Of a stretch of DNA of 64,000 nucleotides, positions 10,643-19,366 are shown in pieces. The first letter of the stretch is position 1. The number at the start of each line of letters is the position of its first letter. Below the pieces are notes generated by a model that saw only the letters and a list, made by a program, of their open reading frames with translations, was not told the DNA's origin and made no database searches. This DNA comes from Thermus oshimai DSM 12092 (GTDB lineage Bacteria; Deinococcota; Deinococci; Deinococcales; Thermaceae): NCBI RefSeq assembly GCF_000373145.1, contig NZ_KB890614.1, forward strand, positions 271,282 to 335,281. Reading direction: 5' to 3'. A program made the position numbers and the translations under genes.

Positions 10643-13600
10643 ATGCGCCCCATCACCGTGGACGGCAACGAGGCGGTGGCCCGGGTGGCCTACCGCCTTT
10701 CCGAGGTCATCGCCATCTACCCCATCACCCCCTCCAGCCCCATGGCGGAGCTCTCCGACGAATGGGCGGCCCAGGGCCTGCCCAACCTCTTGGGCAGCGT
10801 GCCCCGGGTGGTGGAGATGCAGTCCGAGGGCGGGGCGGCGGGGGCCTTGCACGGGGCCTTGCAGGAAGGGGTCCTGGCCACCACCTTCACCGCCAGCCAG
10901 GGCCTCCTCCTCATGATCCCCGACATGTACAAGATGGCCGGCCAGCTCCTCCCCGGGGTCATCCACGTGGCCGCCCGCGCCGTGGCCACCCACGCCCTTT
11001 CCATCTTCGGCGACCACCAGGACCTCTACGCCGTCCGCCCCACGGGGTTCGGGATCCTGGTCTCCGAGTCCGTGCAGGCGGCCCAGGACCTGGCGGCCAT
11101 CGCCCACGTTGCCGCCCTGAAGGCCAGCCTCCCCTTCCTCCACGCCATGGACGGGTTCCGCACCTCCCACGAGGTGCAGAAGATCCAGCCCCTTTCCGAC
11201 CGGGAGCTCAAAGCCCTCTTCCCCTTTGAGGCCCTGAAGGCCTTCCGGGAACGGGCCCTCACCCCGGAGGCCCCCGTCCTTCGGGGGAGCGCCCAGAACC
11301 CCGACCACTTCTTCCAAAACCGCGAGGCCAGCAACCCCTTCTACCTCCGGGCCCCGAAGGTGGTGGCGGAGGTCATGGAGGCCTTCGGCCGGGTCACGGG
11401 CCGGCCCTACCAGCCCTACCAGTACCTGGGCCACCCGGAGGCGGAGCGGGTGGTGGTGGTCATGGGCTCGGGGAGCCTGGCGGTGGAGGAGGCCCTGGAG
11501 TACCTCCTGAAGCGGGGGGAGCGGGTGGGGATGGTGCGGGTCCGCCTCTACCGGCCCTTCGGCCTCGAGGCCTTCCTGGAGGCCCTGCCCAAGACCGCAC
11601 GCCGCATCGCCGTCTTGGACCGGGGCAAGGAGGCGGGGGCCTTGGGGGAGCCCCTTTTCCAGGACGTGGCCGCGGCCTTGGCCCTGGGCGGGCGGCAGGC
11701 CCTCCTGGTGGGGGGGCGGTACGGGCTTTCCTCCAAGGAGTTCACCCCCGCCATGGCCCTTGGGGTCTACGAGGAGCTGGCCCGGGAAAACCCCCGCCAC
11801 GGCTTCACCGTGGGGATAGAGGACGACGTCACCGGGCTTAGCCTCCCCTACCCGGAGGTGGACTTTGAGGACCCCGGGTCCGTGCGGGCGGTCTTCTTCG
11901 CCCTGGGCTCCGACGGCACGGTGTCCGCCAACAAGAACACCATCAAGATCATCGGGGAGGAAACCCCCCTCTACGCCCAGGGCTACTTCGTCTACGACTC
12001 CAAGAAATCCGGCTCCCGCACCGTGAGCCACCTGCGCTTCGGCCCAAGGCCCCTACAGAAGCCCTACCTGATCCGGAAGGCCAGCTTTGTGGGCATCCAC
12101 CAGTGGAGCTTCCTGGAGCGGGTGCCCATGCTGGACGTGGCCGAGGAGGGGGCCACCCTGCTCCTCAACGCCCCTTACCCCAAGGAGGAGGTCTGGGACC
12201 GCCTGCCCCGGCCCGTCCAGGAGGCCATCCTGGAGAAGGGGCTCAAGGTCTACGTCATCAACGCCTACGAGCTGGCCCGGCAGGTGGGCCTTCCGGGGCG
12301 CATCAACACCATCATGCAGGCCGCCTTCTTCAAGCTCTCGGGGGTCCTGCCCGAGGAGGAGGCCAAGGCCCGCATCAAGCGGGGCATTGAGAAGAGCTAC
12401 GGCAAGCGGGGAAGGAGCGTTTTAGAGAAGAACTTCCGGGCGGTGGACCTGGGCTTTGAGCGGGTGGAACCCCTTCCCATCCCCGGGCGGGTGACCTCGA
12501 GCCAAGACCTCCTGCCCCCCATGGTGGGGGAGGCCCCTCCCTTCGTGCGGGAGGTGCTGGGGCCCATCGCCCTGGGGCTTGGGGACAAGCTCCCCGTCTC
12601 CGCCTTCCCCCCAGACGGCACCTTCCCCACGGGCACCGCCCGCTACGAGAAGCGGGGCATCGCCGAGTACGTGCCCACCTGGGACGAAGGGGTCTGCGTC
12701 CAGTGCGGGAAGTGCGTGCTGGTCTGCCCCCACAGCGTCATCCGGGCCAAGGTGGTCCCGGAGGAGGTCCTCCAGGGGGCCCCCGAGGGCTTCCGCCACC
12801 GGAAGGCCATGTGGCGGGAGCTTTCCGGGGCCTACACCCTGGCCATCTCCCCCGACGACTGCACGGGCTGCAGCCTCTGCGTGGAGGTCTGCCCGGCCAA
12901 GGACAAGACCAACCCCAGCCGCAAGGCCTTGAACATGGCCCCGAGGCTTCTGGTGCGGGAGGAGATGAACCGGCACTGGGACTTCTTCCTCAGCCTTCCC
13001 GAAACGCCCAGGGCGCCCCTAAAGCTCCACACGGTGAAGGACGTGCAGCTCCTCCCGCCCCTCTTTGAGTTCCCGGGGGCCTGCGCGGGGTGCGGGGAAA
13101 CCCCGTACCTGAAGCTCCTTTCCCAGCTCTTCGGGGACCGCCTCATCGTGGCCAACGCCACCGGGTGCAGCTCCATCTACGGGGGCAACCTGCCCACCAC
13201 CCCCTGGGCCAAGAACGCGGAGGGCCGGGGGCCCGCCTGGGCCAACTCCCTCTTTGAGGACAACGCGGAGTTCGGCCTCGGCATGCGCCTGGCCCTGGAC
13301 AAGAAGGCGGAGTACGCCAGGCGCCTCCTTCCCGAGTTCCGGGAGGTGTTGGGGGCGGAACTGGTGGAAAGGCTCTTAGCCCAGGTGGGGCCTGAGGGGG
13401 TGGAGGAGAGGCGGAAGGACGTGGCCCTTTTAAGGGAGCGCCTTTCCTCCCTCCAAGACCCCAGGGCCCAGGACCTCCTGGCGGTGGCGGAAGCCCTCAT
13501 CCCCCACACGGTCTGGATCGTGGGGGGGGACGGCTGGGCCTACGACATCGGGTATGGGGGGCTAGACCATGTGCTTGCCAGCGGGGCCAACGTCAAGGTC

Positions 13601-14140
13601 CTGGTCCTGGACACCGAGGTCTACTCCAACACCGGGGGCCAGGCCTCCAAGGCCACGGGGCTGGGGGCGGTGGCCAAGTTCGCCGCGGGGGGCAAGAAGA
13701 CCCCCAAGAAGGACCTGGCCTTCATGGCCATGAGCTACGGGCACGTCTACGTGGCCCAGGTGGCCATGGGGGCCAACGACGCCCACACGGTGCGGGCCTT
13801 CCTCGAGGCCGAGGCCCACCCCGGCCCCGCTCTCATCGTGGCCTACAGCCACTGCATCGCCCACGGGATCGACATGGCCAAGGGCATGGAGCACCAGAAG
13901 ATGGCGGAGCGCTCCGGCTACTGGCCCCTTTTCCGCTACCTCCCCGGCCAGGGCCTCTTCCTGGACTCCAAGCCCCCCACCCTTCCTCTAAGGGAGTACC
14001 TCTACGCGGAAAACCGCTACCGCCTGGTCCTCCAGACCCACCCCGAGGCGGCGGAGGCCCTGTTGGAGGAGGCGGAACGGGCGGTGCGGGCCCGCTGGGA
14101 GCGGCTTGAGCGCATGGCGGCGAAGGAGGTGACGGCGTGA
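10643..14140 (+). CDS. nifJ: pyruvate:ferredoxin (flavodoxin) oxidoreductase, single-chain NifJ type
   Basis: A 1165-residue homodimeric-type PFOR. It converts pyruvate and CoA to acetyl-CoA and CO2 while reducing ferredoxin. Domains in order: N-terminal TPP/pyruvate domain (YPITPSSPMAEL), CoA-binding transketolase-like region, the gamma-type domain with GSDGTVSANKNTIKI, a two-cluster ferredoxin domain (CVQCGKCVLVCP from C685, and CTGCSLCVEVCP), and the TPP domain (CAGCGE, GDGWAYDIGYGG, SNTGGQASKAT). Cysteines for the third cluster are also present. AGAGGTG lies before the ATG. It overlaps the DHOD-like gene by 4 bases. This is oxygen-sensitive chemistry in an otherwise aerobic lineage and suggests microaerobic use. 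Confidence 0.95.
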   Translation: MRPITVDGNEAVARVAYRLSEVIAIYPITPSSPMAELSDEWAAQGLPNLLGSVPRVVEMQSEGGAAGALHGALQEGVLATTFTASQGLLLMIPDMYKMAGQLLPGVIHVAARAVATHALSIFGDHQDLYAVRPTGFGILVSESVQAAQDLAAIAHVAALKASLPFLHAMDGFRTSHEVQKIQPLSDRELKALFPFEALKAFRERALTPEAPVLRGSAQNPDHFFQNREASNPFYLRAPKVVAEVMEAFGRVTGRPYQPYQYLGHPEAERVVVVMGSGSLAVEEALEYLLKRGERVGMVRVRLYRPFGLEAFLEALPKTARRIAVLDRGKEAGALGEPLFQDVAAALALGGRQALLVGGRYGLSSKEFTPAMALGVYEELARENPRHGFTVGIEDDVTGLSLPYPEVDFEDPGSVRAVFFALGSDGTVSANKNTIKIIGEETPLYAQGYFVYDSKKSGSRTVSHLRFGPRPLQKPYLIRKASFVGIHQWSFLERVPMLDVAEEGATLLLNAPYPKEEVWDRLPRPVQEAILEKGLKVYVINAYELARQVGLPGRINTIMQAAFFKLSGVLPEEEAKARIKRGIEKSYGKRGRSVLEKNFRAVDLGFERVEPLPIPGRVTSSQDLLPPMVGEAPPFVREVLGPIALGLGDKLPVSAFPPDGTFPTGTARYEKRGIAEYVPTWDEGVCVQCGKCVLVCPHSVIRAKVVPEEVLQGAPEGFRHRKAMWRELSGAYTLAISPDDCTGCSLCVEVCPAKDKTNPSRKALNMAPRLLVREEMNRHWDFFLSLPETPRAPLKLHTVKDVQLLPPLFEFPGACAGCGETPYLKLLSQLFGDRLIVANATGCSSIYGGNLPTTPWAKNAEGRGPAWANSLFEDNAEFGLGMRLALDKKAEYARRLLPEFREVLGAELVERLLAQVGPEGVEERRKDVALLRERLSSLQDPRAQDLLAVAEALIPHTVWIVGGDGWAYDIGYGGLDHVLASGANVKVLVLDTEVYSNTGGQASKATGLGAVAKFAAGGKKTPKKDLAFMAMSYGHVYVAQVAMGANDAHTVRAFLEAEAHPGPALIVAYSHCIAHGIDMAKGMEHQKMAERSGYWPLFRYLPGQGLFLDSKPPTLPLREYLYAENRYRLVLQTHPEAAEALLEEAERAVRARWERLERMAAKEVTA

Positions 14141-15135
14141 ACCTGAAGACCACCTACCTGGGGCTCCCTCTGGAGCACCCCCTGGTGGCCTCCGCCTCCC
14201 CCCTTACGGAGAAGCTGGACGGCTTCCTGCGCTTGGAGGACGGGGGGGCGAGCGCCATCGTGATGCACTCCCTCTTTGAGGAGCAGGTCCTGCACGAGGA
14301 GGAGGCCCTGGACCACTACCTCCACTACGGCCACGAGAGCTACGCCGAGGCCCTCTCCTACTTCCCCCGGGCCCACGAGTACCGCCTTTCCCCCGAGCGC
14401 CACCTGGACCTCCTGGCCCGGGCCAAGGAACGGGTTTCCGTGCCCATCATCGCCAGCCTGAACGGGGTGAGCCGGGGGGGGTGGGTGGAGTACGCCCGGC
14501 TCCTGGAGGAGGCGGGGGCGGACGCCTTGGAGCTCAACCTCTACTACATCCCCACCGACCCCGCCCTTTCCGGGGCCGAGGTGGAGGCCATGTACCTGGA
14601 CACCATCCGGGCGGTGGTGGAGGAGGTGCGGATCCCCGTGGCCGTGAAGGTGGGGCACGCCTTCACCGCCTTCGCCCACTTCGCCAAGCGGGTGGAGGGC
14701 ACGGGGGCTAAGGGCCTCGTGCTCTTCAACCGCTTCTACCAGCCGGACATAGACCTGGAACGGCTGGAGTACGTCCCCACCCTCTCCCTTTCCCGCCCCT
14801 ACGAGGCCCTGTTGCGCCTCCACTGGATCGCCCTCCTCTACGGCCGGGTGGGGCTGGAGCTGGCCCTTACGGGGGGCGTGCACTCGGGGCGGGAGGCGGC
14901 CAAGGGGATCCTGGCCGGGGCCCAGGTGGTCATGATGACCTCCGCGGTGCTCCAGCAGGGCCCCGGCCACTTCCGCACCGTCTTGGGGGAGCTTCGGGCC
15001 TTCATGGAGGAGAAGGGGTACGAGAGCCTGGAGGAGATGCGGGGGGCCATGAGCTACCAGAAGGTGGCCGAACCCGCGGCCTTGGAGCGGGCCAACTACC
15101 TCAAGGTGCTGGGCTCGTATCGGCTTCTTCCTTGA
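14137..15135 (+). CDS. dihydroorotate dehydrogenase-like FMN protein partnered with PFOR
   Basis: A 332-residue TIM-barrel FMN protein of the DHODH/PreA family. The start MNLKTTYLGLPLEHPLVASASP, the segment GADALELNLYYI and the AVKVGHAF lysine are typical. It starts with GTG inside the PFOR stop codon (GTGA overlap), so translation is coupled. DHOD-like proteins of this subgroup often sit beside NifJ-type PFOR genes. It lacks the usual orotate-site residue pattern as far as I can read, so pyrimidine synthesis is doubtful; a ferredoxin-linked oxidoreductase role is an inference. The 3' end overlaps the convergent small gene at 15101 by 35 bases. Confidence 0.82.
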   Translation: MNLKTTYLGLPLEHPLVASASPLTEKLDGFLRLEDGGASAIVMHSLFEEQVLHEEEALDHYLHYGHESYAEALSYFPRAHEYRLSPERHLDLLARAKERVSVPIIASLNGVSRGGWVEYARLLEEAGADALELNLYYIPTDPALSGAEVEAMYLDTIRAVVEEVRIPVAVKVGHAFTAFAHFAKRVEGTGAKGLVLFNRFYQPDIDLERLEYVPTLSLSRPYEALLRLHWIALLYGRVGLELALTGGVHSGREAAKGILAGAQVVMMTSAVLQQGPGHFRTVLGELRAFMEEKGYESLEEMRGAMSYQKVAEPAALERANYLKVLGSYRLLP

Positions 15136-15337
15136 GGGCGTACACCCCCTTCCCCAGGGCCACCACCGGGCTCCGGTGCCAGCGGGCTAGGGCGGAGAGG
15201 CGGATGCGGGCGATCTTCACCGGGTCCTGTACCTCCCGCCAGTGGCCCTTTTCCTTGAGCTTCAGCCCCACCTCCCGGTAGTGGAGGGGGCGGCCCGCTT
15301 CCTTCAGGATCTCCACCACCCATTCCCGGAAGGCCAC
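15101..15337 (-). CDS. small HARE-HTH-like winged-helix protein
   Basis: A 78-residue protein made almost entirely of one winged-helix-like domain: FREWVVEILKEAGRPLHYREV, a basic middle (IARIRLSALARWHRS), and the final strand VVALGKGVYAL. This layout resembles HARE-HTH domains (as in RNA polymerase delta subunit and some restriction and DNA-modification proteins), whose last element usually reads F-x-x-x-G-x-G-x-Y-x-L. The start is GTG at 15337, 6 bases from a TAGACT box. It is divergent from polX with only 22 bases between the starts, so a DNA-linked or regulatory role toward polX is possible but unproven. Confidence 0.7.
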   Translation of the reverse strand: MAFREWVVEILKEAGRPLHYREVGLKLKEKGHWREVQDPVKIARIRLSALARWHRSPVVALGKGVYALKEEADTSPAP

Positions 15338-15343
15338 GGGAAA

Positions 15344-15353
15344 AGTCTATAGT
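15344..15353. promoter_or_regulatory. overlapping divergent -10 boxes of polX and the HARE-HTH gene
   Basis: On the + strand TATAGT (15348-15353) lies exactly 6 bases before the polX ATG. On the - strand TAGACT (15349-15344) lies exactly 6 bases before the small gene's GTG. The two hexamers share bases 15348-15349, so polymerase cannot open both at once. Confidence 0.7.
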
Positions 15354-15359
15354 AGGCCT

Positions 15360-17087
15360 ATGCGGAACGAGGAGCTGGCCCAGGTCTTTGAGGAGATCGC
15401 CCTCATGAGCGAGTTCCTGGGGGACAACCCCTTCCGGGTGCGGGCCTACCTCGAGGCCGCCCGCACCCTCCGCGACCTGGACATCCCCATTGAAACCGTG
15501 GCCCAAAAGGGCAAGGAGGCCCTGTTGGAGCTTCCCGGCATCGGCCCTGATTTGGCGGAAAAGATCCTGGAGTTTTTGGCCACGGGGCGGGTGAAAAAAC
15601 ACCAGGAGCTTTTGGCCCAGGTCCCCCGGGGGGTCCTTGCGGTCATGGCCGTGCCCGGGGTGGGGCCCAAAACCGCCCGCCAGCTTTACGAGGCCTTGGG
15701 GATAGACTCCCTGGAAGGGCTGAAAGAGGCCCTGGAGCGGGGGGATCTCCTGAAGCTTAAGGGTTTTGGCCCGAAGAAGGCGGAGCGCATCCGGGAGGGG
15801 CTGGATCTCCTCCAGGCCACCGGGAGGAGGCGCCCCTTGGGGGCGGTGCTCTCCTTTGCCCGGAACTTTTTGGAAGAGATCCGGGCCCTTCCCGGGGTGG
15901 AGAAGGCGGAGCTTTGCGGCTCGGCCCGGCGCTACAAGGAGACCGTGGGGGATCTGGACTACCTGGCGGCGAGCCCCACCCCCGAGCGGGTGGTGGAGGG
16001 CTTCGTGCGCCTAAAGGGGGTGGCCCGGGTCTACGCCAAAGGGGAGGAAAGGGCCACGGTTTTCCTGAAGGATGGCCTCCAGGTGGACCTCCGGGTGGTC
16101 CCGCCGGAAAGCTTTGGCTCGGGCCTCCAGTACCTCACGGGGAGCAAGGACCACTCCATCCGCCTACGGGCCCTGGCCCAGGAAAAGGGCTTAAAGCTTT
16201 CCGAGTACGGGGTCTTCCGGGGGGAGGAACGCCTGGCGGGGGCCACGGAGGAGGAGGTCTACGCCGCCCTCGGCCTCCCCTGGATCCCGCCCCCCCTAAG
16301 GGAGAACCGGGGGGAGGTGGAGGCGGCCCTAAAGGGCGAGCTCCCCGTGCTCCTCGCCCCGGAGGACATCCGGGGGGACCTCCAGGTCCACTCCACCTAT
16401 TCCGACGGCAAGAACACCCTGGAGGAGCTCTGGCGGGCGGCCAAGGCCCTGGGGTACGAGTACCTGGCGGTCACGGACCACTCCCCCGCGGTGCGGGTGG
16501 CGGGGGGGCCTTCCCCCGAGGCGGCCCTCAAGCGCATCGAGGCCATCCGCCGCTTCAACGAGACCCATGGGCCCCCCTACCTCCTCGCGGGGGCGGAGGT
16601 GGACATCCACAAGGACGGGGGCCTGGACTACCCCGACTGGGTCCTGAGGGAGCTGGATATCGTCCTCGTTTCCATCCACAGCCACTTCAAGCTCTCCAAG
16701 GCCGAGCAGACCAAAAGGCTCCTCAAGGCCCTGGAAAGCCCCTTCGTCCACGTCCTGGCCCACCCCACGGCCCGCCTCCTGGGCCGCCGCCCGCCTATAG
16801 AGGCGGACTGGGAGGCGGTCTTCGCCAAGGCGAGGGCCCAGGGGGTGGCGGTGGAGATTGACGGCTATTACGACCGCATGGACCTCCCCGACGACCTGGC
16901 CCGCCTGGCCTACGGGATGGGCCTTTGGGTGAGCCTCTCCACCGACGCCCACCAGACCGACCACCTGCGCTACATGGAGCTCGCGGTGGGCACGGCCCAA
17001 AGGGCCTGGATTGGTAAGGAGAGGGTCCTGAACACCCTTCCTTACGAGAAGCTCATGGCCTGGCTCAAAGCCCGGCGAGGCGTTTAG
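15360..17087 (+). CDS. polX: family X DNA polymerase with PHP exonuclease domain
   Basis: A 575-residue bacterial PolX used in base-excision repair and gap filling. The N-terminal polymerase part (about 1-315) has two helix-hairpin-helix elements (ELPGIGPDLAEKIL, AVPGVGPKTARQLYEALG) and the nucleotidyl-transfer aspartates in VGDLDYLAA and QVDLRVV. The C-terminal PHP domain (about 333-575) has the metal ligands in QVHSTYSDGKNT, DHS, HSHFK and HPTAR, and family members have 3'-5' exonuclease and AP-endonuclease-like activities. T. thermophilus PolX has the same length. The start is fixed by the TATAGT box 6 bases upstream. It converges on udgB with a 23-base overlap, so two repair enzymes are neighbours. 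Confidence 0.96.
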   Translation: MRNEELAQVFEEIALMSEFLGDNPFRVRAYLEAARTLRDLDIPIETVAQKGKEALLELPGIGPDLAEKILEFLATGRVKKHQELLAQVPRGVLAVMAVPGVGPKTARQLYEALGIDSLEGLKEALERGDLLKLKGFGPKKAERIREGLDLLQATGRRRPLGAVLSFARNFLEEIRALPGVEKAELCGSARRYKETVGDLDYLAASPTPERVVEGFVRLKGVARVYAKGEERATVFLKDGLQVDLRVVPPESFGSGLQYLTGSKDHSIRLRALAQEKGLKLSEYGVFRGEERLAGATEEEVYAALGLPWIPPPLRENRGEVEAALKGELPVLLAPEDIRGDLQVHSTYSDGKNTLEELWRAAKALGYEYLAVTDHSPAVRVAGGPSPEAALKRIEAIRRFNETHGPPYLLAGAEVDIHKDGGLDYPDWVLRELDIVLVSIHSHFKLSKAEQTKRLLKALESPFVHVLAHPTARLLGRRPPIEADWEAVFAKARAQGVAVEIDGYYDRMDLPDDLARLAYGMGLWVSLSTDAHQTDHLRYMELAVGTAQRAWIGKERVLNTLPYEKLMAWLKARRGV

Positions 17088-17733
17088 CTTCCTCCAGCAC
17101 CTGGAGGAACATCTCCTTCGTGAGCCTGCCGGTCTGGGTGTTCTGGCGGGAGACGTGGTAGCTGTCCAGGAGGTATTTCCCCCCGGGGAGGGGGTGGATC
17201 CGGCCGTGGGCGAAGGGGAAATGGGCCTTTTTTAGCCCAAAGTGCTCCAGTAGGGCCTCGTGGGCGATATGGCCCAGGGCCAGGTAGACCCTGACCTCGG
17301 GGAGGAGGGCGAGCTCGCGCTCCGTCCAGCGGGCGCAGGTCCTAAGCTCCGCCCGGCTTGGGCGGTTCCCCGGCGGGGCGCAGCGCACGGCGGCGGTGAG
17401 GTAGACCCCAAAGAGCTTCAGGTCGTCCCCGGGCTCGCTTTCCGGCTTGTTGGCAAGCCCGGCCTGGAAGAGGAGGGGGTAGAGGAAGGCCCCGGAGGCG
17501 TCCCCGGTGAAGGGGCGGCCCGTGCGGTTGGAGCCGTGGGCCCCCGGGGCCAGGCCGAAGAGGAGGACCCTGGCCCTAGGGTCCCCAAACCCCGGCACCG
17601 GCCTGCCCCAGTAGGGAAAGTCCCGGTAGGCGGCGCGTTTTTTCCTGGCCACCTCCTCCCGGTGGGCGACCAGCCTTGGGCAGAGGCGGCAGGCGGAAAG
17701 CTCTTGGTAAAGGGCCTCCAGGTCCGCTTCCAT
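17065..17733 (-). CDS. udgB: family 5 (UDGb) uracil-DNA glycosylase
   Basis: A 222-residue thermophile-type uracil-DNA glycosylase with a 4Fe-4S cluster. The cluster cysteines start at C15-x2-C18, with two more in AAVRCAPP and LRTCARW. Motif A reads GLAPGAHGSNRTGRPFTGD; the alanine in place of the usual catalytic acid is the mark of family 5. The other active-site motif is SYHVSRQNTQTGRLT. Family 5 removes uracil, hypoxanthine and oxidised bases from DNA. It starts 2 bases after the carboxyltransferase stop, so it is probably co-transcribed with an unrelated metabolic gene, and its 3' end overlaps polX. Confidence 0.93.
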   Translation of the reverse strand: MEADLEALYQELSACRLCPRLVAHREEVARKKRAAYRDFPYWGRPVPGFGDPRARVLLFGLAPGAHGSNRTGRPFTGDASGAFLYPLLFQAGLANKPESEPGDDLKLFGVYLTAAVRCAPPGNRPSRAELRTCARWTERELALLPEVRVYLALGHIAHEALLEHFGLKKAHFPFAHGRIHPLPGGKYLLDSYHVSRQNTQTGRLTKEMFLQVLEEAKRLAGL

Positions 17734-17735
17734 GC

Positions 17736-19301
17736 TTAGAGGGGGATGTTGTCGTGCTTTTTGAAGGGCCGCTCCTCCTTCTTCGTCCAGAGCATCTCCA
17801 GGTGGCGGAAGAGGACGGCCCGGGTATGCTCGGGGCTGATGATGTCGTCAATGTACCCCCGGGCCGCGGCCACGTAGGGGTTGTCAAAGGCCTGGCGGTA
17901 CTCCTCGATCTTCCGCCTGCGGGTTTCCTCGGGGTTGGGGGAGGACTGGATCTCCTTGCGGAAGACGATGTTGGCCGCCCCCTCGGCCCCCATCACCGCC
18001 ACCGCCGCGGTGGGCCAGGCCAGGACCACGTCCGCCCCCATGTCCTTGGAGTTCATGGCCAGGTAGGCCCCCCCGTAGGCCTTGCGCACGATGAGGGTGA
18101 TCTTGGGCACCGTGGCCTCAGCGTAGGCGAAGAGCATCTTGGCCCCGTGGCGGATGATGCCCCCGTGCTCCTGGGCCACCCCGGGGAGGAAGCCCGTGAC
18201 GTCCACCAGGGTGAGGATGGGGATGTTGAAGGCGTCCATGGTGCGGATGAAGCGGGCGGCCTTGTCCGAGGCGTGGATGTCCAGGGCCCCGGCCATGAAG
18301 CGGGGGTTGTTGGCCACCACCCCCACGGGGTAGCCCCCAAGCCGCCCCAGGCCCACGATGATGTTGCGGGCGAAGCGGGGTTGGATCTCCAGGAACTCCC
18401 CGCCGTCCAGAAGGGTGCGGATCACCTGGTGCATGTTGTAGGGGCGCTTGGCGTCGGGGTGGACGATGTCCATAAGCTCCGGGGTGGGGCGGAGGGGGTC
18501 GTCCTTTGGGGCCAGCACGGGGGGCTTTTCCCGGCTGTTTTGGGGCAGGTAGGAGAGGAGCTTGCGGATGAGCTCCAGGACCTCCAGGTCGTCCTTCCCC
18601 TCCAGGTGGGCCACCCCGCTTTTCTCCATGTGCACGTCGGCCCCGCCCAGCTCCTCAAAGCTCACCTCCTCCCGGGTCACGCTCTTGATGACCTCGGGGC
18701 CGGTGATGAACATGTAGCTCGTCCCCCGGCTCATGAGGACGAAGTCCGTCATGGCCGGGCTGTAGACCGCCCCCCCGGCGCAGGGGCCCAGGATGGCGGA
18801 GATCTGGGGCACCACCCCGGAATAGAGGGCGTTGCGGTAGAAGACCTCCCCGTAGCCCGAGAGGCTATCCACCCCCTCCTGGATGCGGGCCCCCGCGGAG
18901 TCGTTCAGGCCGATGATGGGGGCCCCCACCTTGGCCGCCAGGTCCATGAGGCTGGCGATCTTGCGGCCGTGCATCTTGCCCAAGGACCCCCCCAGGACGG
19001 TGAAGTCCTGGCTGAAGACGAAGACCCGCCGCCCCCCGATGGTGCCGTAGCCCGTCACCACCCCGTCCGCGGGGGCCTCGAGGCCCTCCATGAGCCCGGT
19101 TTCCAAATGCTCCACGAAGGGCATGAGCTCCACGAAGCTCCCGGGGTCCAGGAGGTGTTCTATCCGCTCCCGGGCGGTGAGTTTGCCCTGCTGGTGCTGT
19201 TTTTTTATGCGCTCTTCCCCCCCGCCCAGGAGGATTTTTTTCCTTCTTTCCTCCAGTTCCGCCAGGAGTTCATCCAGGATGAGCCGGGCGTTGTCCGCCA
19301 T
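17736..19301 (-). CDS. acyl-CoA carboxyltransferase (propionyl/methylcrotonyl-CoA carboxylase beta type)
   Basis: A 521-residue carboxyltransferase with two crotonase-like halves. Signatures are the SQDFTVLGGSLGKMHGRK region, GLNDSAGARIQEGVDSLSGYGE, the GPCAGGAVYSPAMTDF oxyanion segment, FLPGVAQEHGGIIRHGAK and KAYGGAYLAMNSKDMGAD. It transfers carboxyl from biotin to an acyl-CoA, most often propionyl-CoA. No biotin carrier or biotin carboxylase is next to it, but accB-accC lies at 43.6-45.4 kb and could supply them. A decarboxylase beta-subunit role is less likely. The start ATG at 19301 lies near a TAGTAT/TATCAT sequence. It is followed directly by udgB. Confidence 0.9.
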   Translation of the reverse strand: MADNARLILDELLAELEERRKKILLGGGEERIKKQHQQGKLTARERIEHLLDPGSFVELMPFVEHLETGLMEGLEAPADGVVTGYGTIGGRRVFVFSQDFTVLGGSLGKMHGRKIASLMDLAAKVGAPIIGLNDSAGARIQEGVDSLSGYGEVFYRNALYSGVVPQISAILGPCAGGAVYSPAMTDFVLMSRGTSYMFITGPEVIKSVTREEVSFEELGGADVHMEKSGVAHLEGKDDLEVLELIRKLLSYLPQNSREKPPVLAPKDDPLRPTPELMDIVHPDAKRPYNMHQVIRTLLDGGEFLEIQPRFARNIIVGLGRLGGYPVGVVANNPRFMAGALDIHASDKAARFIRTMDAFNIPILTLVDVTGFLPGVAQEHGGIIRHGAKMLFAYAEATVPKITLIVRKAYGGAYLAMNSKDMGADVVLAWPTAAVAVMGAEGAANIVFRKEIQSSPNPEETRRRKIEEYRQAFDNPYVAAARGYIDDIISPEHTRAVLFRHLEMLWTKKEERPFKKHDNIPL

Positions 19302-19366
19302 ACGGCCCGCATGATACTATGACGAGACTCCCCGGGCCTACGCCGGGGAAGGAAAGGAGGGGTTCC

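Noticed and set aside
9185..12031. A 948-codon open frame on the - strand
   Set aside because: Only the part from 9185 to 10411 is aminopeptidase T. The rest is antisense to the PFOR gene and has the low-complexity His/Gly/Leu-rich composition produced by the mirror frame of a high-GC gene.
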